A DNA stretch of 64,000 nt from Micromonospora inyonensis (GCF_900091415.1 NZ_FMHU01000001.1:1984001-2048000); one strand, 5' to 3'. Positions 7,652 through 16,315 are shown, counted from the first letter of the stretch. The notes: generated by a model not told the origin, from the sequence alone. Made by a program: numbers and translations.

Positions 7652-7780
7652 GGTGTTCCTTCCGGATTCGTCGATCGGGTCCTGACGCACCTGGCCGGCG
7701 GTGAACAAACCGCAGGTTAGAGGCGTAAGAGCCCAGCGAAACCCGGCCAGGGGTACGGCCATTGGCGTGCAGGTGAAAGA

Positions 7781-8437
7781 TCAGGTAACAGCGGGTGGGA
7801 CCGGCGTCGGCTGGACCGGCCAGGCGTACATCGTCCTGGCGTAGTCGGGGCCGTAGTGGCGCTTCAGGGCGGCCAGCTCCATGTCGGGGGCCTCGACCGC
7901 CTTGACGATCCGGGGTCGGGACGGCAGCGCGTCCGGCTGCCAGGTCTCCGGTCGCCACAGTTCCGAACGGAGAAACGCCTTGGCGCAGTGGTAGAAGACC
8001 TGCTCGACCTCCACCACGATGGCGAGCTGCGGACGGTGCCCCTGCACCACCATCCGGTCGAAGTACGGCGCGTCCCGGACCAGGGTCGCCCGACCGTTGA
8101 TCCGGAGCGTGTCCGACCGGCCCGGAACCAGGAAGACCAGCCCGACGTGCGGGTTCTCCAGGATGTTGTGGAAGCCGTCGGCCCGCCGGTTGCCGGGACG
8201 CTCCGGGACGACGATGGTCCGGTCGTCCAGCACCAGTGTGAAGCCCGGCGGGTCGCCCTTCGGTGAGACGTTGCAGGAGCCGTCCGAGCCGGAGGTGGCG
8301 ATCAGGCAGAACGGCGAGGCGGCCAGCCACTGCCGGTCGAGTTCGTGCAGGACGCGGCGCTCCTTGGCGACCGCACGGGCGTTCGGCTCACCGAGCAGCT
8401 CACGCAGCTCCTCCGGCGCGGTGATCTCCGTCGTCAC
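7781..8437 (-). CDS. Pyridoxamine 5'-phosphate oxidase-fold flavoprotein (MSMEG_1061-like)
   Basis: A 218-residue split-barrel protein of the FMN-binding MSMEG_1061 type. Marks are DRQWLAASPFCLIATSGSDG with CNVSPKGD, RPGNRRADGFHNILENPHVG, LRINGRA, and the C-terminal VFYHCAKAFLRSELW block that places cofactor-binding residues. GTG 8437 follows GGGGAGGA by four bases; the much longer open frame upstream is antisense to neighbouring genes. Such proteins use FMN or F420 to reduce small molecules; the substrate is unknown. It stands alone. Confidence 0.87.
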   Translation of the reverse strand: MTTEITAPEELRELLGEPNARAVAKERRVLHELDRQWLAASPFCLIATSGSDGSCNVSPKGDPPGFTLVLDDRTIVVPERPGNRRADGFHNILENPHVGLVFLVPGRSDTLRINGRATLVRDAPYFDRMVVQGHRPQLAIVVEVEQVFYHCAKAFLRSELWRPETWQPDALPSRPRIVKAVEAPDMELAALKRHYGPDYARTMYAWPVQPTPVPPAVT

Positions 8438-8603
8438 GTTGTCCTCCCCCGTGCGTTGACCCCGGTGACAGCACCCGCGCCGAGGCAGGCGCCGCCAGCG
8501 TACGCCGGGCGGACCACGGCGAGGTTTGTCCACCAGAGGCGGGGGTACCGCCCCACGCAGCGGGCCGCGCGTCCACGACCCAGAAGACCCCGGGAGGTCG
8601 GAG

Positions 8604-9110
8604 ATGGAGAGCCGACTCAAGGTGCTCGGGCACCCTGTGCACCCGATGCTGGTGATGTTCCCCTTCGGCCTGCTGGTGACCGCGGTCTTCTTCGACGTCG
8701 TCGACACGCTCGGCGGATCGGCCGTCTTCGGGGAGATCGCGTACTGGAACATCACCGTCGGGCTGGTCATGGGCCTGCTCGCCGCGATCGCCGGCACCTT
8801 CGATCTGCTCGCCATACCGGCCGGCACCCGGGCCAAGCGGGTGGCACTCACCCACGCGGCCGCCAACCTCGCGGTGATCCTGCTCTTCGCCGCCGTCTGG
8901 GCGGTGCGTTTCAACGCGGAATCGCGGGCGGCCGGCGGCGCGCTCATCGCCATCGAGGTGGTCGCCCTGGCCATCCTCGGCGTCAGCGGCTGGCTCGGCG
9001 GTGAACTGGTCGACCGGCTCGGCGTCGGGGTCGACCCGGAGGCCGGCCTGGACGCTTCCAGCTCACTGCGGCCGCCGGCAACCACCACACGGATCGGGGA
9101 GATGCGGTGA
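8604..9110 (+). CDS. DUF2231 integral membrane protein
   Basis: A 168-residue protein starting MESRLKVLGHPVHPMLVMFP, the hallmark opening of DUF2231 with its conserved HPxHP motif. About four membrane helices follow (FGLLVTAVFF, ITVGLVMGLLAAIAGTFDLL, LAVILLFAAVWAV, LIAIEVVALAILGVSGWLGG). ATG 8604 is preceded by GGGAGG. Members are often next to stress proteins; here the stop overlaps the start of an Hsp20 gene by four bases, so the two are translated together. The biochemical role of the family is not established. Confidence 0.88.
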   Translation: MESRLKVLGHPVHPMLVMFPFGLLVTAVFFDVVDTLGGSAVFGEIAYWNITVGLVMGLLAAIAGTFDLLAIPAGTRAKRVALTHAAANLAVILLFAAVWAVRFNAESRAAGGALIAIEVVALAILGVSGWLGGELVDRLGVGVDPEAGLDASSSLRPPATTTRIGEMR

Positions 9111-9760
9111 GCGAGCAGAGCGGCGGTTCCGGACGGGGCTGGCGTGGCCGGTCGGCGGGCTGGGACCCGATGGGTGAGTTGCAGGCACTCCGCGCCGAGC
9201 TGGCCCGCCTGGTCGGTGGCCCCTCCGGGCCGCCGGAGGTGGAGCTGACCGAGACCGCCGAGGGGTGGGAGGTGGTCGTCCGGCTGCCGGGCGTGGCACC
9301 CGAGGAGGTCGCCGTCGAACTCGACGACCGGGAACTCTGCGTACGGGCGCGCTCGGAGGCCGAGGTCAACGCCGACCACGGCATCCCCGGCGGCCTGGAG
9401 ACCCGGGGCTTCGAGTACCGCGTGGACCTGCCCGCCCGGGTGGACCCGGAGGCGATCGACGCCGTCATGGACCACGGGCTGCTCCGGGTCCGGCTGCCCC
9501 GGGCGACCCGCCCCGCGCCGCGCACCATCACCGTCGGACCGCCGGCCCCGGTGTCCGCCCCGCCCCGTCCGGCACCGGCTGCGCCGCCCCACGCCACGCC
9601 GGCACGCGCCGCCGACGGCCGCCCCGAGCGGGGTGCGCCCCCCGTCGACCCGGCCGCGGACCGGGAGATGCACCACCCGGACGTCGGCACCGGCTCCGGC
9701 CCACCCGACCCCGACCGACCCGGCCCGTCCGAGGGCACGGGCGAGATCGACCGGCCGTAG
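9107..9760 (+). CDS. Hsp20/alpha-crystallin small heat-shock protein
   Basis: A 217-residue ATP-independent chaperone. The alpha-crystallin domain spans about residues 40-135: ELTETAEGWEVVVRLPGVA with EEVAVELDDRELCVRA, GFEYRVDLPARVDPEAIDA, and GLLRVRLPR, the Gly-x-Leu motif of the last strand. The C-terminal 80 residues are a proline-rich disordered tail, longer than usual and lacking a clear IXI motif. GTG 9107 overlaps the previous stop. It probably holds unfolded proteins during stress together with the function of its membrane neighbour. Confidence 0.88.
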   Translation: MSEQSGGSGRGWRGRSAGWDPMGELQALRAELARLVGGPSGPPEVELTETAEGWEVVVRLPGVAPEEVAVELDDRELCVRARSEAEVNADHGIPGGLETRGFEYRVDLPARVDPEAIDAVMDHGLLRVRLPRATRPAPRTITVGPPAPVSAPPRPAPAAPPHATPARAADGRPERGAPPVDPAADREMHHPDVGTGSGPPDPDRPGPSEGTGEIDRP

Positions 9761-9763
9761 CGA

Positions 9764-10876
9764 ATGGTCGAACCGTCCCTGCTCGGCCCGGTCGCCGGGC
9801 ACGTGCCGGACGTCGCCCGGATCGCCGTGCTGCGCGCCAACGCGCTCGGCGACTTCATCTTCGTCCTGCCGGCGCTGGACGCGCTGCGGGCCGCGTACCC
9901 GGAGGCGGAGCTGGTGCTGCTCGGCGCGCCGTGGCACGCGAAGCTGTTCCGCGACCGGCCCGGCCCGGTGGACCGGGTACTGGTGGTTCCGCCGGCACCG
10001 GGCATCCGGGGCCGCGACCCGGGCGAGCCCGAGTCCTGCCTGGACGACTTCCTCGCCGCCGCCCGCGCCGAGCGCTTCGACCTGGCCCTGCAGGTGCACG
10101 GGGGCGGCGCGAACTCGAACCCGATCGTCGCCGGCCTCGGCGCGCGGGTCACCGCCGGGCTGCGCGCCGAGGACGCGCCACCGCTGGACCGCTGGATCCG
10201 GTACGTCTACTACCAGCACGAGGTGATCCGCTATCTGGAGGTGGCCGCGCTGGTCGGAGCCCCGGCCACCACCGTCCTCCCGAGTCTCGCGGTGACCGAC
10301 ACCGACCGGGCCGAGGCGCGGTCGGTGCTCGGCGAACCGGCCCGGCCCCGGGTGGCACTGCATCCGGGTGCGACCGACACCCGCCGCCGCTGGCCGGCGG
10401 AGCGGTTCGCCGAGGTGGCCCGGGAACTGGTCACCGACGGGTACGAGGTGCTGGTCACCGGCACCCCCGCCGAGCAGGAGGTGGTCGACCGGGTGGTCGC
10501 GGCGGCGGGGGTGCCGGTGCGCCCCCAGGTCGGCACGCTCAGCCTCGGCGCGCTGGCCGCCTGCTACGCCGACTGCGCCCTGGTGGTGTCGAACGACACC
10601 GGCCCGCTACACCTGGCGGCGGCGGTCGGTGCGCCGACGGTCGGCGTCTACTGGGTCGGCAATCTGATTAACACCGGGCACCCGCTGCGCCACCGGCACC
10701 GGCCGATCATGTCCTGGACGGTGCACTGCCCCGTCTGCGGCGTCGACTGCACCCCCGGGGTGTATCCGGCGCGGCCGGGCGACGGCGAGTGCCCGCACCG
10801 CGACTCGTTCGTCACGGACGTGCCGACGGTGGAGGTCGTCGAGGCGGCCCGCGAACTGCTCGCCACCAGCCGTTAG
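9764..10876 (+). CDS. Glycosyltransferase family 9 (heptosyltransferase-like)
   Basis: A 370-residue GT-B enzyme of family 9. The N-terminal domain starts IAVLRANALGDFIFVLPALD, as in LPS heptosyltransferases. The C-terminal nucleotide-sugar domain has VALHPGATDTRRRWPAERFA and LVVSNDTGPLHLAAAVGAPT, the family donor-site signature. A Cys-rich stretch near the end (HCPVCGVDCTPGVYP, then CPH) may bind metal. In Gram-negative bacteria such enzymes use ADP-heptose. Here the gene runs convergent to hldE, which makes ADP-heptose type donors, so a heptose donor is plausible; the acceptor in an actinomycete is unknown. It starts three bases after the Hsp20 stop. Confidence 0.85.
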   Translation: MVEPSLLGPVAGHVPDVARIAVLRANALGDFIFVLPALDALRAAYPEAELVLLGAPWHAKLFRDRPGPVDRVLVVPPAPGIRGRDPGEPESCLDDFLAAARAERFDLALQVHGGGANSNPIVAGLGARVTAGLRAEDAPPLDRWIRYVYYQHEVIRYLEVAALVGAPATTVLPSLAVTDTDRAEARSVLGEPARPRVALHPGATDTRRRWPAERFAEVARELVTDGYEVLVTGTPAEQEVVDRVVAAAGVPVRPQVGTLSLGALAACYADCALVVSNDTGPLHLAAAVGAPTVGVYWVGNLINTGHPLRHRHRPIMSWTVHCPVCGVDCTPGVYPARPGDGECPHRDSFVTDVPTVEVVEAARELLATSR

Positions 10877-10881
10877 ACGAC

Positions 10882-10922
10882 GGGGTTGGGGTTGGGGTTG
10901 GGGTTGGGGTTGGGGTTGGGGT
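10882..10922. repeat. GGGGTT tandem repeat
   Basis: Six perfect GGGGTT units and a partial seventh follow the glycosyltransferase stop by a few bases. Seven G4 tracts spaced by TT could fold into G-quadruplexes on the coding strand and in its RNA. It lies in a convergent gap and runs into the hairpin at 10918. Confidence 0.95.
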
Positions 10923-10957
10923 CCCCTGTTACCGCTTTTTGTCGAGGAGGGGGCCCC
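10918..10957. terminator. GGGGTCCCC-family hairpin, probable two-way terminator
   Basis: GGGGTCCCCT (10918-10927) pairs with AGGGGGCCCC (10948-10957), with one G-T pair; the loop holds CGCTTTTT. The gap separates convergent genes, so it can end transcripts from both sides. The 23 bases 10918-10940 recur exactly, inverted, at 48800-48822, so this is one member of a dispersed repeat family. Confidence 0.7.
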
Positions 10958-10967
10958 TGCAAACACC

Positions 10968-12029
10968 TCAGCGGGCAGGGCGCACGGCACCGGGATGCGC
11001 ACCGGCACCGGCGTGGGTGTCGGCGGCACCGGGATGGGCTTCGGCGGAACGGGTAGGGGCGTCGGCGTCGGCGAGGACGAGTTCCCAGGCCTCCACGTCG
11101 CGCTCGGTGACCGTGGTCGGCGACTCCAGGTGGTACGCCCCGCTGGGCAGGATGCCGGCGCCGCCGTACCGGGCCAGCACGGCGAGCTGGGCCGCCACGT
11201 CTTCGCCCTGGTGCCCCTCGGGTAGCCGACGCCAGAAGTCGAAGCCACCCGCCTCGACCAGCCGGACCCGGTCGTAGAGCACGCAGCCTCCGATCCAGGA
11301 GACCTTGTACGCCCGCCAGGCCCCGGCCGGCAGCGTGAGGCGTCCGGTCACGTGCAGCAGGTTCGCCGCCGAGTGGATGGTCGCGCGCTGCCATTCGAGG
11401 GTGCCGGGACGTACCGTCTCCGGGACGGGAGGACCGCTCCACTCCTCGTAGTGCCGGTGGGTCTGCGGCCGGACGTCGTCGAGGTACGACAGACCGTGTA
11501 CGGCGTTGCCGACGAACCCGCAGTCCAGCTCGGTGATTGCGGTGACCAGCCGGTGCAGGGTCCCCGGTTCGAGCCAGACGTCGTCGTCGAGGCAGAGCAC
11601 GTACCGGGCCGTCGACCGGTCCAGCAGGTACGCCCGGTGCTCGGCCAGGCCGCGCCGGGGCAGCCGTCGGGTGAGCAGCACGGGATGTCCCCGGTGGCGC
11701 AATACCCGGGCCATGGTGGCGACCGCCGGGTGCCGGAAGGCCGGCGCGCCGTCGGACTGGTCGCTGACCGCCACCCCGAAACCGGGTACGCCCTCCTGGG
11801 CGGCCAGCCCGGAGAGGGTGACCGCGAGTTCGGCCGCCCTGTTCCGGGTGGGGATCAGCACGTCCAGGGTGCGCTCGCGGCGGAAGTCGTCCGGCGAGCC
11901 GCGGTCGAGCGGCCGGTCCACGACGTCCGGCGGGCCGACGGCATCCGACCGCTCCACGGCACCGGGTGGGGCCTCGACGTGCGGCTGGTGCACGGCACCG
12001 GGTGGGGCCTCGACGTGCGGCTGGTTCAC
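10968..12029 (-). CDS. Family 2 glycosyltransferase
   Basis: A 353-residue GT-A enzyme. The catalytic domain begins near residue 60 with LDVLIPTRNRAAELAVTL, carries the metal and donor site LCLDDDVWLEPGTL, GGCVLYDRV, and GHQGEDVAAQLAVLARYGG. The N-terminal 55 residues hold a tandem 12-residue repeat around HVEAPPGAVHQP (39-bp DNA repeat) and look disordered. The C-terminus is Ala/His/Pro-rich. GTG 12029 overlaps the hldE stop by four bases, so both are in one operon. It probably adds a sugar in the same glycan as the GT9 enzyme; this is inference from position. Confidence 0.85.
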   Translation of the reverse strand: MNQPHVEAPPGAVHQPHVEAPPGAVERSDAVGPPDVVDRPLDRGSPDDFRRERTLDVLIPTRNRAAELAVTLSGLAAQEGVPGFGVAVSDQSDGAPAFRHPAVATMARVLRHRGHPVLLTRRLPRRGLAEHRAYLLDRSTARYVLCLDDDVWLEPGTLHRLVTAITELDCGFVGNAVHGLSYLDDVRPQTHRHYEEWSGPPVPETVRPGTLEWQRATIHSAANLLHVTGRLTLPAGAWRAYKVSWIGGCVLYDRVRLVEAGGFDFWRRLPEGHQGEDVAAQLAVLARYGGAGILPSGAYHLESPTTVTERDVEAWELVLADADAPTRSAEAHPGAADTHAGAGAHPGAVRPAR

Positions 12030-14038
12030 GACGTCCGGCCGGTGAGGAAGGGACCCCGGTTCCCCTTGCCGTGGCCGTTGCCGTTCGGATGTCCGTTGTC
12101 GTGATGGTGTCCGTTGCCGTTCGGATGACCCTGACCGTGGCCGGGGCCGTGCCCGTGGGCGTCGGGGCCGTGCGCGTCGTCGGGACCGTGGCCGGGGACG
12201 GGGACGTCGTTGTTGGCAGGCGGTGCCCCGCCGACCTGCTGCGCGCGGATCCGCTCGATGATCGCCGACGTGGAGCGGTCCGGGACGTAGCCGAGGGTGC
12301 GGACCTCTCCGCCGAGCCGGCGGACCAGGGGGGCCTCGGGCACCATCTCGGGCGGGTAGTCGCCGCCCTTGACGTACACGTCGGGACGGATGGTCTCGAT
12401 CAGCGTGGCCGGGGAGTCCTCCTCGAAGACCACCACGTGGTCGACGCAGGCCAGTGCGGCGAGCAGGGCGACCCGGTCCTCGACCGGGTTCACCGGCCGG
12501 TCCGGGCCCTTGAGCCGGCGGACGCTGTCGTCCGAGTTGACCGCCACGACGAGCAGGTCGGCCAGCTCCGCTGCCTGTTCCAGGTAGCGCACGTGCCCCG
12601 GGTGCAGCACGTCGAAGCAGCCGTTGGTGAAAACCACCGACCGGTCGGCGACCCGGTGCGCGGCAAGGATCGCGGCCAGGTCCTCCGGGCCGACCACCAC
12701 TGGTCGGCCGCCGACGTCGGTCGTGACGCCGAGCGCGGCGAGCAGATCCTGTCGGCGGCAGACACAGGTGCCGGTGTCCGAGACGGTGATGGTCGCGGCG
12801 AGCTGCGCCAGGTGGGCGGCGGTGGACAGTGGGGCCTCGGCGGCGAGGGCCAGCGTCATGGCGGCCAGGTAGGCGTCCCCGGCTCCGACCGCATGGCTGG
12901 CCGGCACGGGGGTGGCGTGGCTGCGCCGGGGCGAGCCCTCCGCGCCGCCCACCACGGCACCCTCGGTGTCCAGGGTCACCGCCACCACGTCCGCCCCGGT
13001 GTGCGCGCGCAGATCGGCCAGGCGGGACTCGGCGAGTCGCGCCCGGTCCGTGCCGGTGCCGTCGGCGGAGACGGTCACGCCGGTGCCGGTGATGCTGAAA
13101 CCGTCCCCGCTCAGCGCCACCCGCTCCTCGCCGGGAGTCGGCTCCCCGGTGGGTCCGGTGGGCGGCACGTTGGTCCCGGGGGCCGTCACCCCGTCCGGTT
13201 CGGTGGGTCGCGGGCTGCCGGGGATGGTGGGCGTCCGGCTGAGCCGTCCTTCGCCCGGGGCGGTGCCGACGACGAGTTCGGAGGGACCGTCCGGCGGGTC
13301 CGCGTGGTCGAGGTGCAGGACGTCGACGCCGGCGGCCCGGGTGGCGGCACCGGAGGCGCGGGCGAGCAGCCGGGTAGCTTCGGCGAAGCTCGGCGTCACC
13401 ACGGTCGGGGCGAGCCCGCGCCAGTCGGCGAGGTCGTGTGCGTCCAGGGCGACGGTGGCGAAGCGGTGCCGGTTGGCGACCAGCCAGGCCCGGATCGGCG
13501 CGGACAGCGCACCGAGCCCGTAGTCGCAGACCACCAGGGTCGGCGGAGCTCCGGCCGAGGCGGCGCGCAGCTCCTCGACCGCGCACCCCACGGCGGTCAG
13601 CAGCCGGGTTACCCCGTCGTCGGTGAGCAGGTCGTCCGGGTCGCCGGAGTCCTCCCGTAGCAGGATCTGGTTGCCGGCCAGCATCCGGCGCTTGACCGGG
13701 GTGGGCCGGCCGGGCTGGTTGACCGTCCGGTCCCAGACGCCCGCCCGGTCCAGGCAGTCGTGCAGCTCGTCCCCGGCGACGTCCGCGCCGACCGGGGCGA
13801 CCAGCGCGGCGAGGCCACCCAGGGCGGTCAGGTTCACGGCGGTGTTCGCCGCTCCGCCCGCTGCGGAGATCCGCCGCCGCAGGGTGAGCACCGGGGCGGG
13901 AGCCTCCCGGCAGAGCCGGTCGGAGTCGGCGAATCGCCACTCGTCGAGCATCGCGTCGCCGATGACCAGGACGGGTCGTCCCCGCCAGCTTTCCACGACG
14001 GTGGCGAGCCGGCGCTGTTCCGCTGCTGCTCCTGCCAT
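12026..14038 (-). CDS. hldE: Bifunctional heptose 7-phosphate kinase / heptose 1-phosphate adenylyltransferase
   Basis: A 670-residue cytosolic enzyme that makes ADP-heptose. The PfkB-type kinase half has VLVIGDAMLDEWRFADSDRL, GGAANTAVNLTALGG, and the anion-hole signature VGAGDAYLAAMTLAL. The adenylyltransferase half begins VVFTNGCFDVLHPGHVRYLE with the HxGH site and ends with VYVKGGDYPPEMVPE and GYVPDRSTSAII. Two oddities are a Pro/Thr/Gly-rich insert of roughly 90 residues in the kinase domain and a C-terminal His/Gly/Asn-rich tail. ATG 14038 is chosen because conserved sequence begins soon after; a start at 14134 is possible. It is followed by a GT2 gene. Confidence 0.9.
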   Translation of the reverse strand: MAGAAAEQRRLATVVESWRGRPVLVIGDAMLDEWRFADSDRLCREAPAPVLTLRRRISAAGGAANTAVNLTALGGLAALVAPVGADVAGDELHDCLDRAGVWDRTVNQPGRPTPVKRRMLAGNQILLREDSGDPDDLLTDDGVTRLLTAVGCAVEELRAASAGAPPTLVVCDYGLGALSAPIRAWLVANRHRFATVALDAHDLADWRGLAPTVVTPSFAEATRLLARASGAATRAAGVDVLHLDHADPPDGPSELVVGTAPGEGRLSRTPTIPGSPRPTEPDGVTAPGTNVPPTGPTGEPTPGEERVALSGDGFSITGTGVTVSADGTGTDRARLAESRLADLRAHTGADVVAVTLDTEGAVVGGAEGSPRRSHATPVPASHAVGAGDAYLAAMTLALAAEAPLSTAAHLAQLAATITVSDTGTCVCRRQDLLAALGVTTDVGGRPVVVGPEDLAAILAAHRVADRSVVFTNGCFDVLHPGHVRYLEQAAELADLLVVAVNSDDSVRRLKGPDRPVNPVEDRVALLAALACVDHVVVFEEDSPATLIETIRPDVYVKGGDYPPEMVPEAPLVRRLGGEVRTLGYVPDRSTSAIIERIRAQQVGGAPPANNDVPVPGHGPDDAHGPDAHGHGPGHGQGHPNGNGHHHDNGHPNGNGHGKGNRGPFLTGRTS

Positions 14039-14137
14039 GCCCTGCCGGATCCCCTCGCCTCGGCGGGTCAAACCCGCATCCGACGGGGCGACCCGGGTGA
14101 CGCGTTCTGTCCCTCCCACCCCCGGGAACACCACCAG

Positions 14138-14325
14138 CGAGCACGGAGAACGCGCTGGTGCTGCCGGGGGCGTGGCGAACCCGACTTCCTGCGGGCCGAC
14201 CCGGACGCGGCGCGGGAGTGCGTGGCCGACGGCGGCATCGTCAGCAGCCGGAAGCCGGAAGCAGGACGACCCGCCGGCCCTCTCGCGACGATCGTCGAGG
14301 AGTTCGCCCGCTGGGGGCGACGGGG
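14138..14325 (+). pseudogene. Remnant of a DJ-1/PfpI-family protein
   Basis: Pieces of a PfpI-type protein can be read in shifting frames: ALVLPG from 14152, PDFLRADPDA from about 14181, then VADGGIVSSRKPE and ATIVEEFA. In relatives PGG-VANPDFLR and VVVDGGIVSSRKPDDLPAF are about 80 residues apart and enclose the catalytic cysteine region, all missing here. G and C runs are each one base short of expectation near 14166 and 14081-type positions (14166-14182). No start or stop remains. It is a decayed gene caught between hldE and the MFS gene. Confidence 0.6.
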
Positions 14326-14338
14326 AGGGCCGTGCCCG

Positions 14339-15634
14339 TCAGGCCGGGGCGCGGTCGGCGGCGGCCGCCCAGGCCGCGTCCTCGGCCTGTTTGCGGGCCA
14401 GTCCGTTGCGACCGTCGTAGCGGACGAAGGTGGGCAGCAGTGCGGCGAGCGCGACGGTGCCGACCACGCAGAGGACGCCGCCGGAGACGATCGAGCCGTT
14501 GACTCCCACCCAGCGGGCGGCCAGGCCGGAGCGCAGCTGACCGAGGAGCGGGCCGGTCGAGTAGGAGAGCATCTCGATGCCGGCGAGCCGGCCGCGCAGG
14601 TGGTCGGGGATGGTCTGGTTCCAGATGATCATGCGGAACAGGCCGGAGACCATGTCCGCCGCACCGGCCAGGGCCAGGAAGAACAGCGCCAGCCAGAGCG
14701 AGTTGACCAGCCCGACGCCGATGATGGCCAGTCCCCAGGCCCCGGCGGCCAGCACCACCATCAGCCCGTGCCGGTGCACGCGGGCGGTCCAACCGGAGCC
14801 GACGGTGGCGACCATCGAGCCGACGGCCGGAGCGGCGTAGAGCAGGCCCAGCACCGACGGCCCGCCCAGCTTCTCGGCCATGAACGGGTAGAGCGCCTGC
14901 GGCATGCCGAAGAACATCGCGTTGATGTCGACCAGGTAGGTGCCGAGCAGTTCGGGGCGGCTGCGGGCGTACCGCAGGCCGGTGGCCACCGAACGCAGCG
15001 ACGGCCGGTCGGCGGCCGGGGGCGGCGGCACCGCCCGGACCATCGCCAGGCAGACCAGCGAGACCGCGAAGGTGGCCAGGTCGAAGGCGTACACCCAGGC
15101 CAGGTCGACGCTGGCGATCAGCACCCCGGCGATGCCCGGCCCGCCGAGCTGGGCGAGCTGCATCCGTAGCGAGTTCAACGCACTGGCCGCCGGGATCTGG
15201 TCCGGCGCGACGATGCGCGGGGTGAGCCCCTCCATGGCGGGTCGTTGCAGCCCGTCCAGCGCCGCGGTCAGCGCGGCCACCAGGTAGAGCAACCAGAGCT
15301 GGGGCTTGTCGCCGAGGGAGTTGACGAGCAGCACCCCGCAGAGCAGGGTGAACCCGACCTCGCCGCCGAGCACCAGCAGGCGACGGTCCAGGTAGTCGGC
15401 GAGCGCGCCGCCGACGAAGGCCATCACCAGCAGGGGTACGAGCTCACAGACGCCGATCAGCCCGACCAGGAGGGGATCCCCGGTGAGCTGGTAGACCTGG
15501 TACGGCAGCGTGACGTAGGTGATGAAGGACCCGAAGCTGGACACGCCTGCTGCGGTGAAGACCAGCCGGTAGTCCCGTGAGGTCCGCAACGGCGTCACGT
15601 CCAGCGCCGTACGACGGAGCAGGCGGATCAGCAC
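14339..15634 (-). CDS. Major facilitator superfamily transporter (MFS_3/EntS-like)
   Basis: A 431-residue membrane protein with twelve predicted helices, starting TSRDYRLVFTAAGVSSFGSF. The loop between helices 2 and 3 has GGALADYLDRRLLVLGG, the MFS signature A form, and the later LALAGAADMVSGLFRMIIWN and PDHLRGRLAGIEMLSYSTGP are typical of the EntS-like exporters. GTG 15634 is the only reasonable start but has a weak ribosome binding site. One of four MFS_3-type exporters in this window; the substrate cannot be told. Confidence 0.87.
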   Translation of the reverse strand: MLIRLLRRTALDVTPLRTSRDYRLVFTAAGVSSFGSFITYVTLPYQVYQLTGDPLLVGLIGVCELVPLLVMAFVGGALADYLDRRLLVLGGEVGFTLLCGVLLVNSLGDKPQLWLLYLVAALTAALDGLQRPAMEGLTPRIVAPDQIPAASALNSLRMQLAQLGGPGIAGVLIASVDLAWVYAFDLATFAVSLVCLAMVRAVPPPPAADRPSLRSVATGLRYARSRPELLGTYLVDINAMFFGMPQALYPFMAEKLGGPSVLGLLYAAPAVGSMVATVGSGWTARVHRHGLMVVLAAGAWGLAIIGVGLVNSLWLALFFLALAGAADMVSGLFRMIIWNQTIPDHLRGRLAGIEMLSYSTGPLLGQLRSGLAARWVGVNGSIVSGGVLCVVGTVALAALLPTFVRYDGRNGLARKQAEDAAWAAAADRAPA

Positions 15635-15768
15635 GTGCCGGATGCTCGTCGGTCCGGTGCGTCCCTGTCCAGGGGTTTTCGGGTGGGTGAGGGCAACCTA
15701 ACCATCGCCCGCACCTGTCGGTACGTCTGATCGTCCGACCGGCTCGTCCTCGGGTGCCCCGTGCGGGG

Positions 15769-16260
15769 CTACTTGAGGATGAGCCGGTCGGTCTGCTCGA
15801 AGACGGCGAGGTCGGCCAGGGTCTCGGTGACCGAGGGGGAGAGCGGGGCGGGGAAGGCGCCCGGGTGGAAGAACCCGGCGTCGGTGGTCTCGTCGGTGAC
15901 CCGCAGCAGCTCACCGTCCCACTCGTCGACCCGGAACGCGGCGGTCAAGACCTGGTACGTGTGGCCGTACATGTTGGTGTGGATGCGGTCCGGGCCGGTG
16001 TAGAGGGCGAAAGCGCTGACCCGCAGCGCCCGTAGACCGGTCTCCTCGCGGACCTCGCGCACGGCGCAGTCGGCGATCGACTCGCCCAGCTCCATCGCGC
16101 CGGCCGGCATCGACCAGTGACCGTTGTCCGAGCGCTGGATCAGCAGCACCCGCCCGCGCTGGTCCCGCAGCACGGCGCGCGCCCCCACGAACATCAGGGT
16201 GCGGTCACCGGCCAGCGCGCGTAGCTGCCCGACGTACGACTCGGCCCAGGAAACGCTCAC
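15769..16260 (-). CDS. NUDIX hydrolase
   Basis: A 163-residue enzyme with a complete Nudix box GAMELGESIADCAVREVREE followed by TGL, so metal binding and hydrolysis of a nucleoside diphosphate derivative are expected. The N-terminal SWAESYVGQLRALAGDRTLM and the substrate strand VLLIQRSDNGHWSMP are typical of a broad actinobacterial group. It is divergent from the acyl-CoA ligase at 16316 with a gap of only 55 bases. Substrate unknown. Confidence 0.9.
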   Translation of the reverse strand: MSVSWAESYVGQLRALAGDRTLMFVGARAVLRDQRGRVLLIQRSDNGHWSMPAGAMELGESIADCAVREVREETGLRALRVSAFALYTGPDRIHTNMYGHTYQVLTAAFRVDEWDGELLRVTDETTDAGFFHPGAFPAPLSPSVTETLADLAVFEQTDRLILK

Positions 16261-16315
16261 CGGGCCAATCTACGGGGGTTCCCAACGTGACACGCGCGAC
16301 ACTAGTTTCCTACCC

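Noticed and set aside
5532..8330. Very long open frame on the minus strand
   Set aside because: It overlaps the phospholipase D-like and GntR genes in another frame and reads as Arg/Pro/Gly-rich noise typical of antisense frames in high-G+C DNA.
10882..10922. Telomere-like repeat marking a replicon end
   Set aside because: Only six and a half units lie between two ordinary convergent genes; actinomycete telomeres are palindromic and different.
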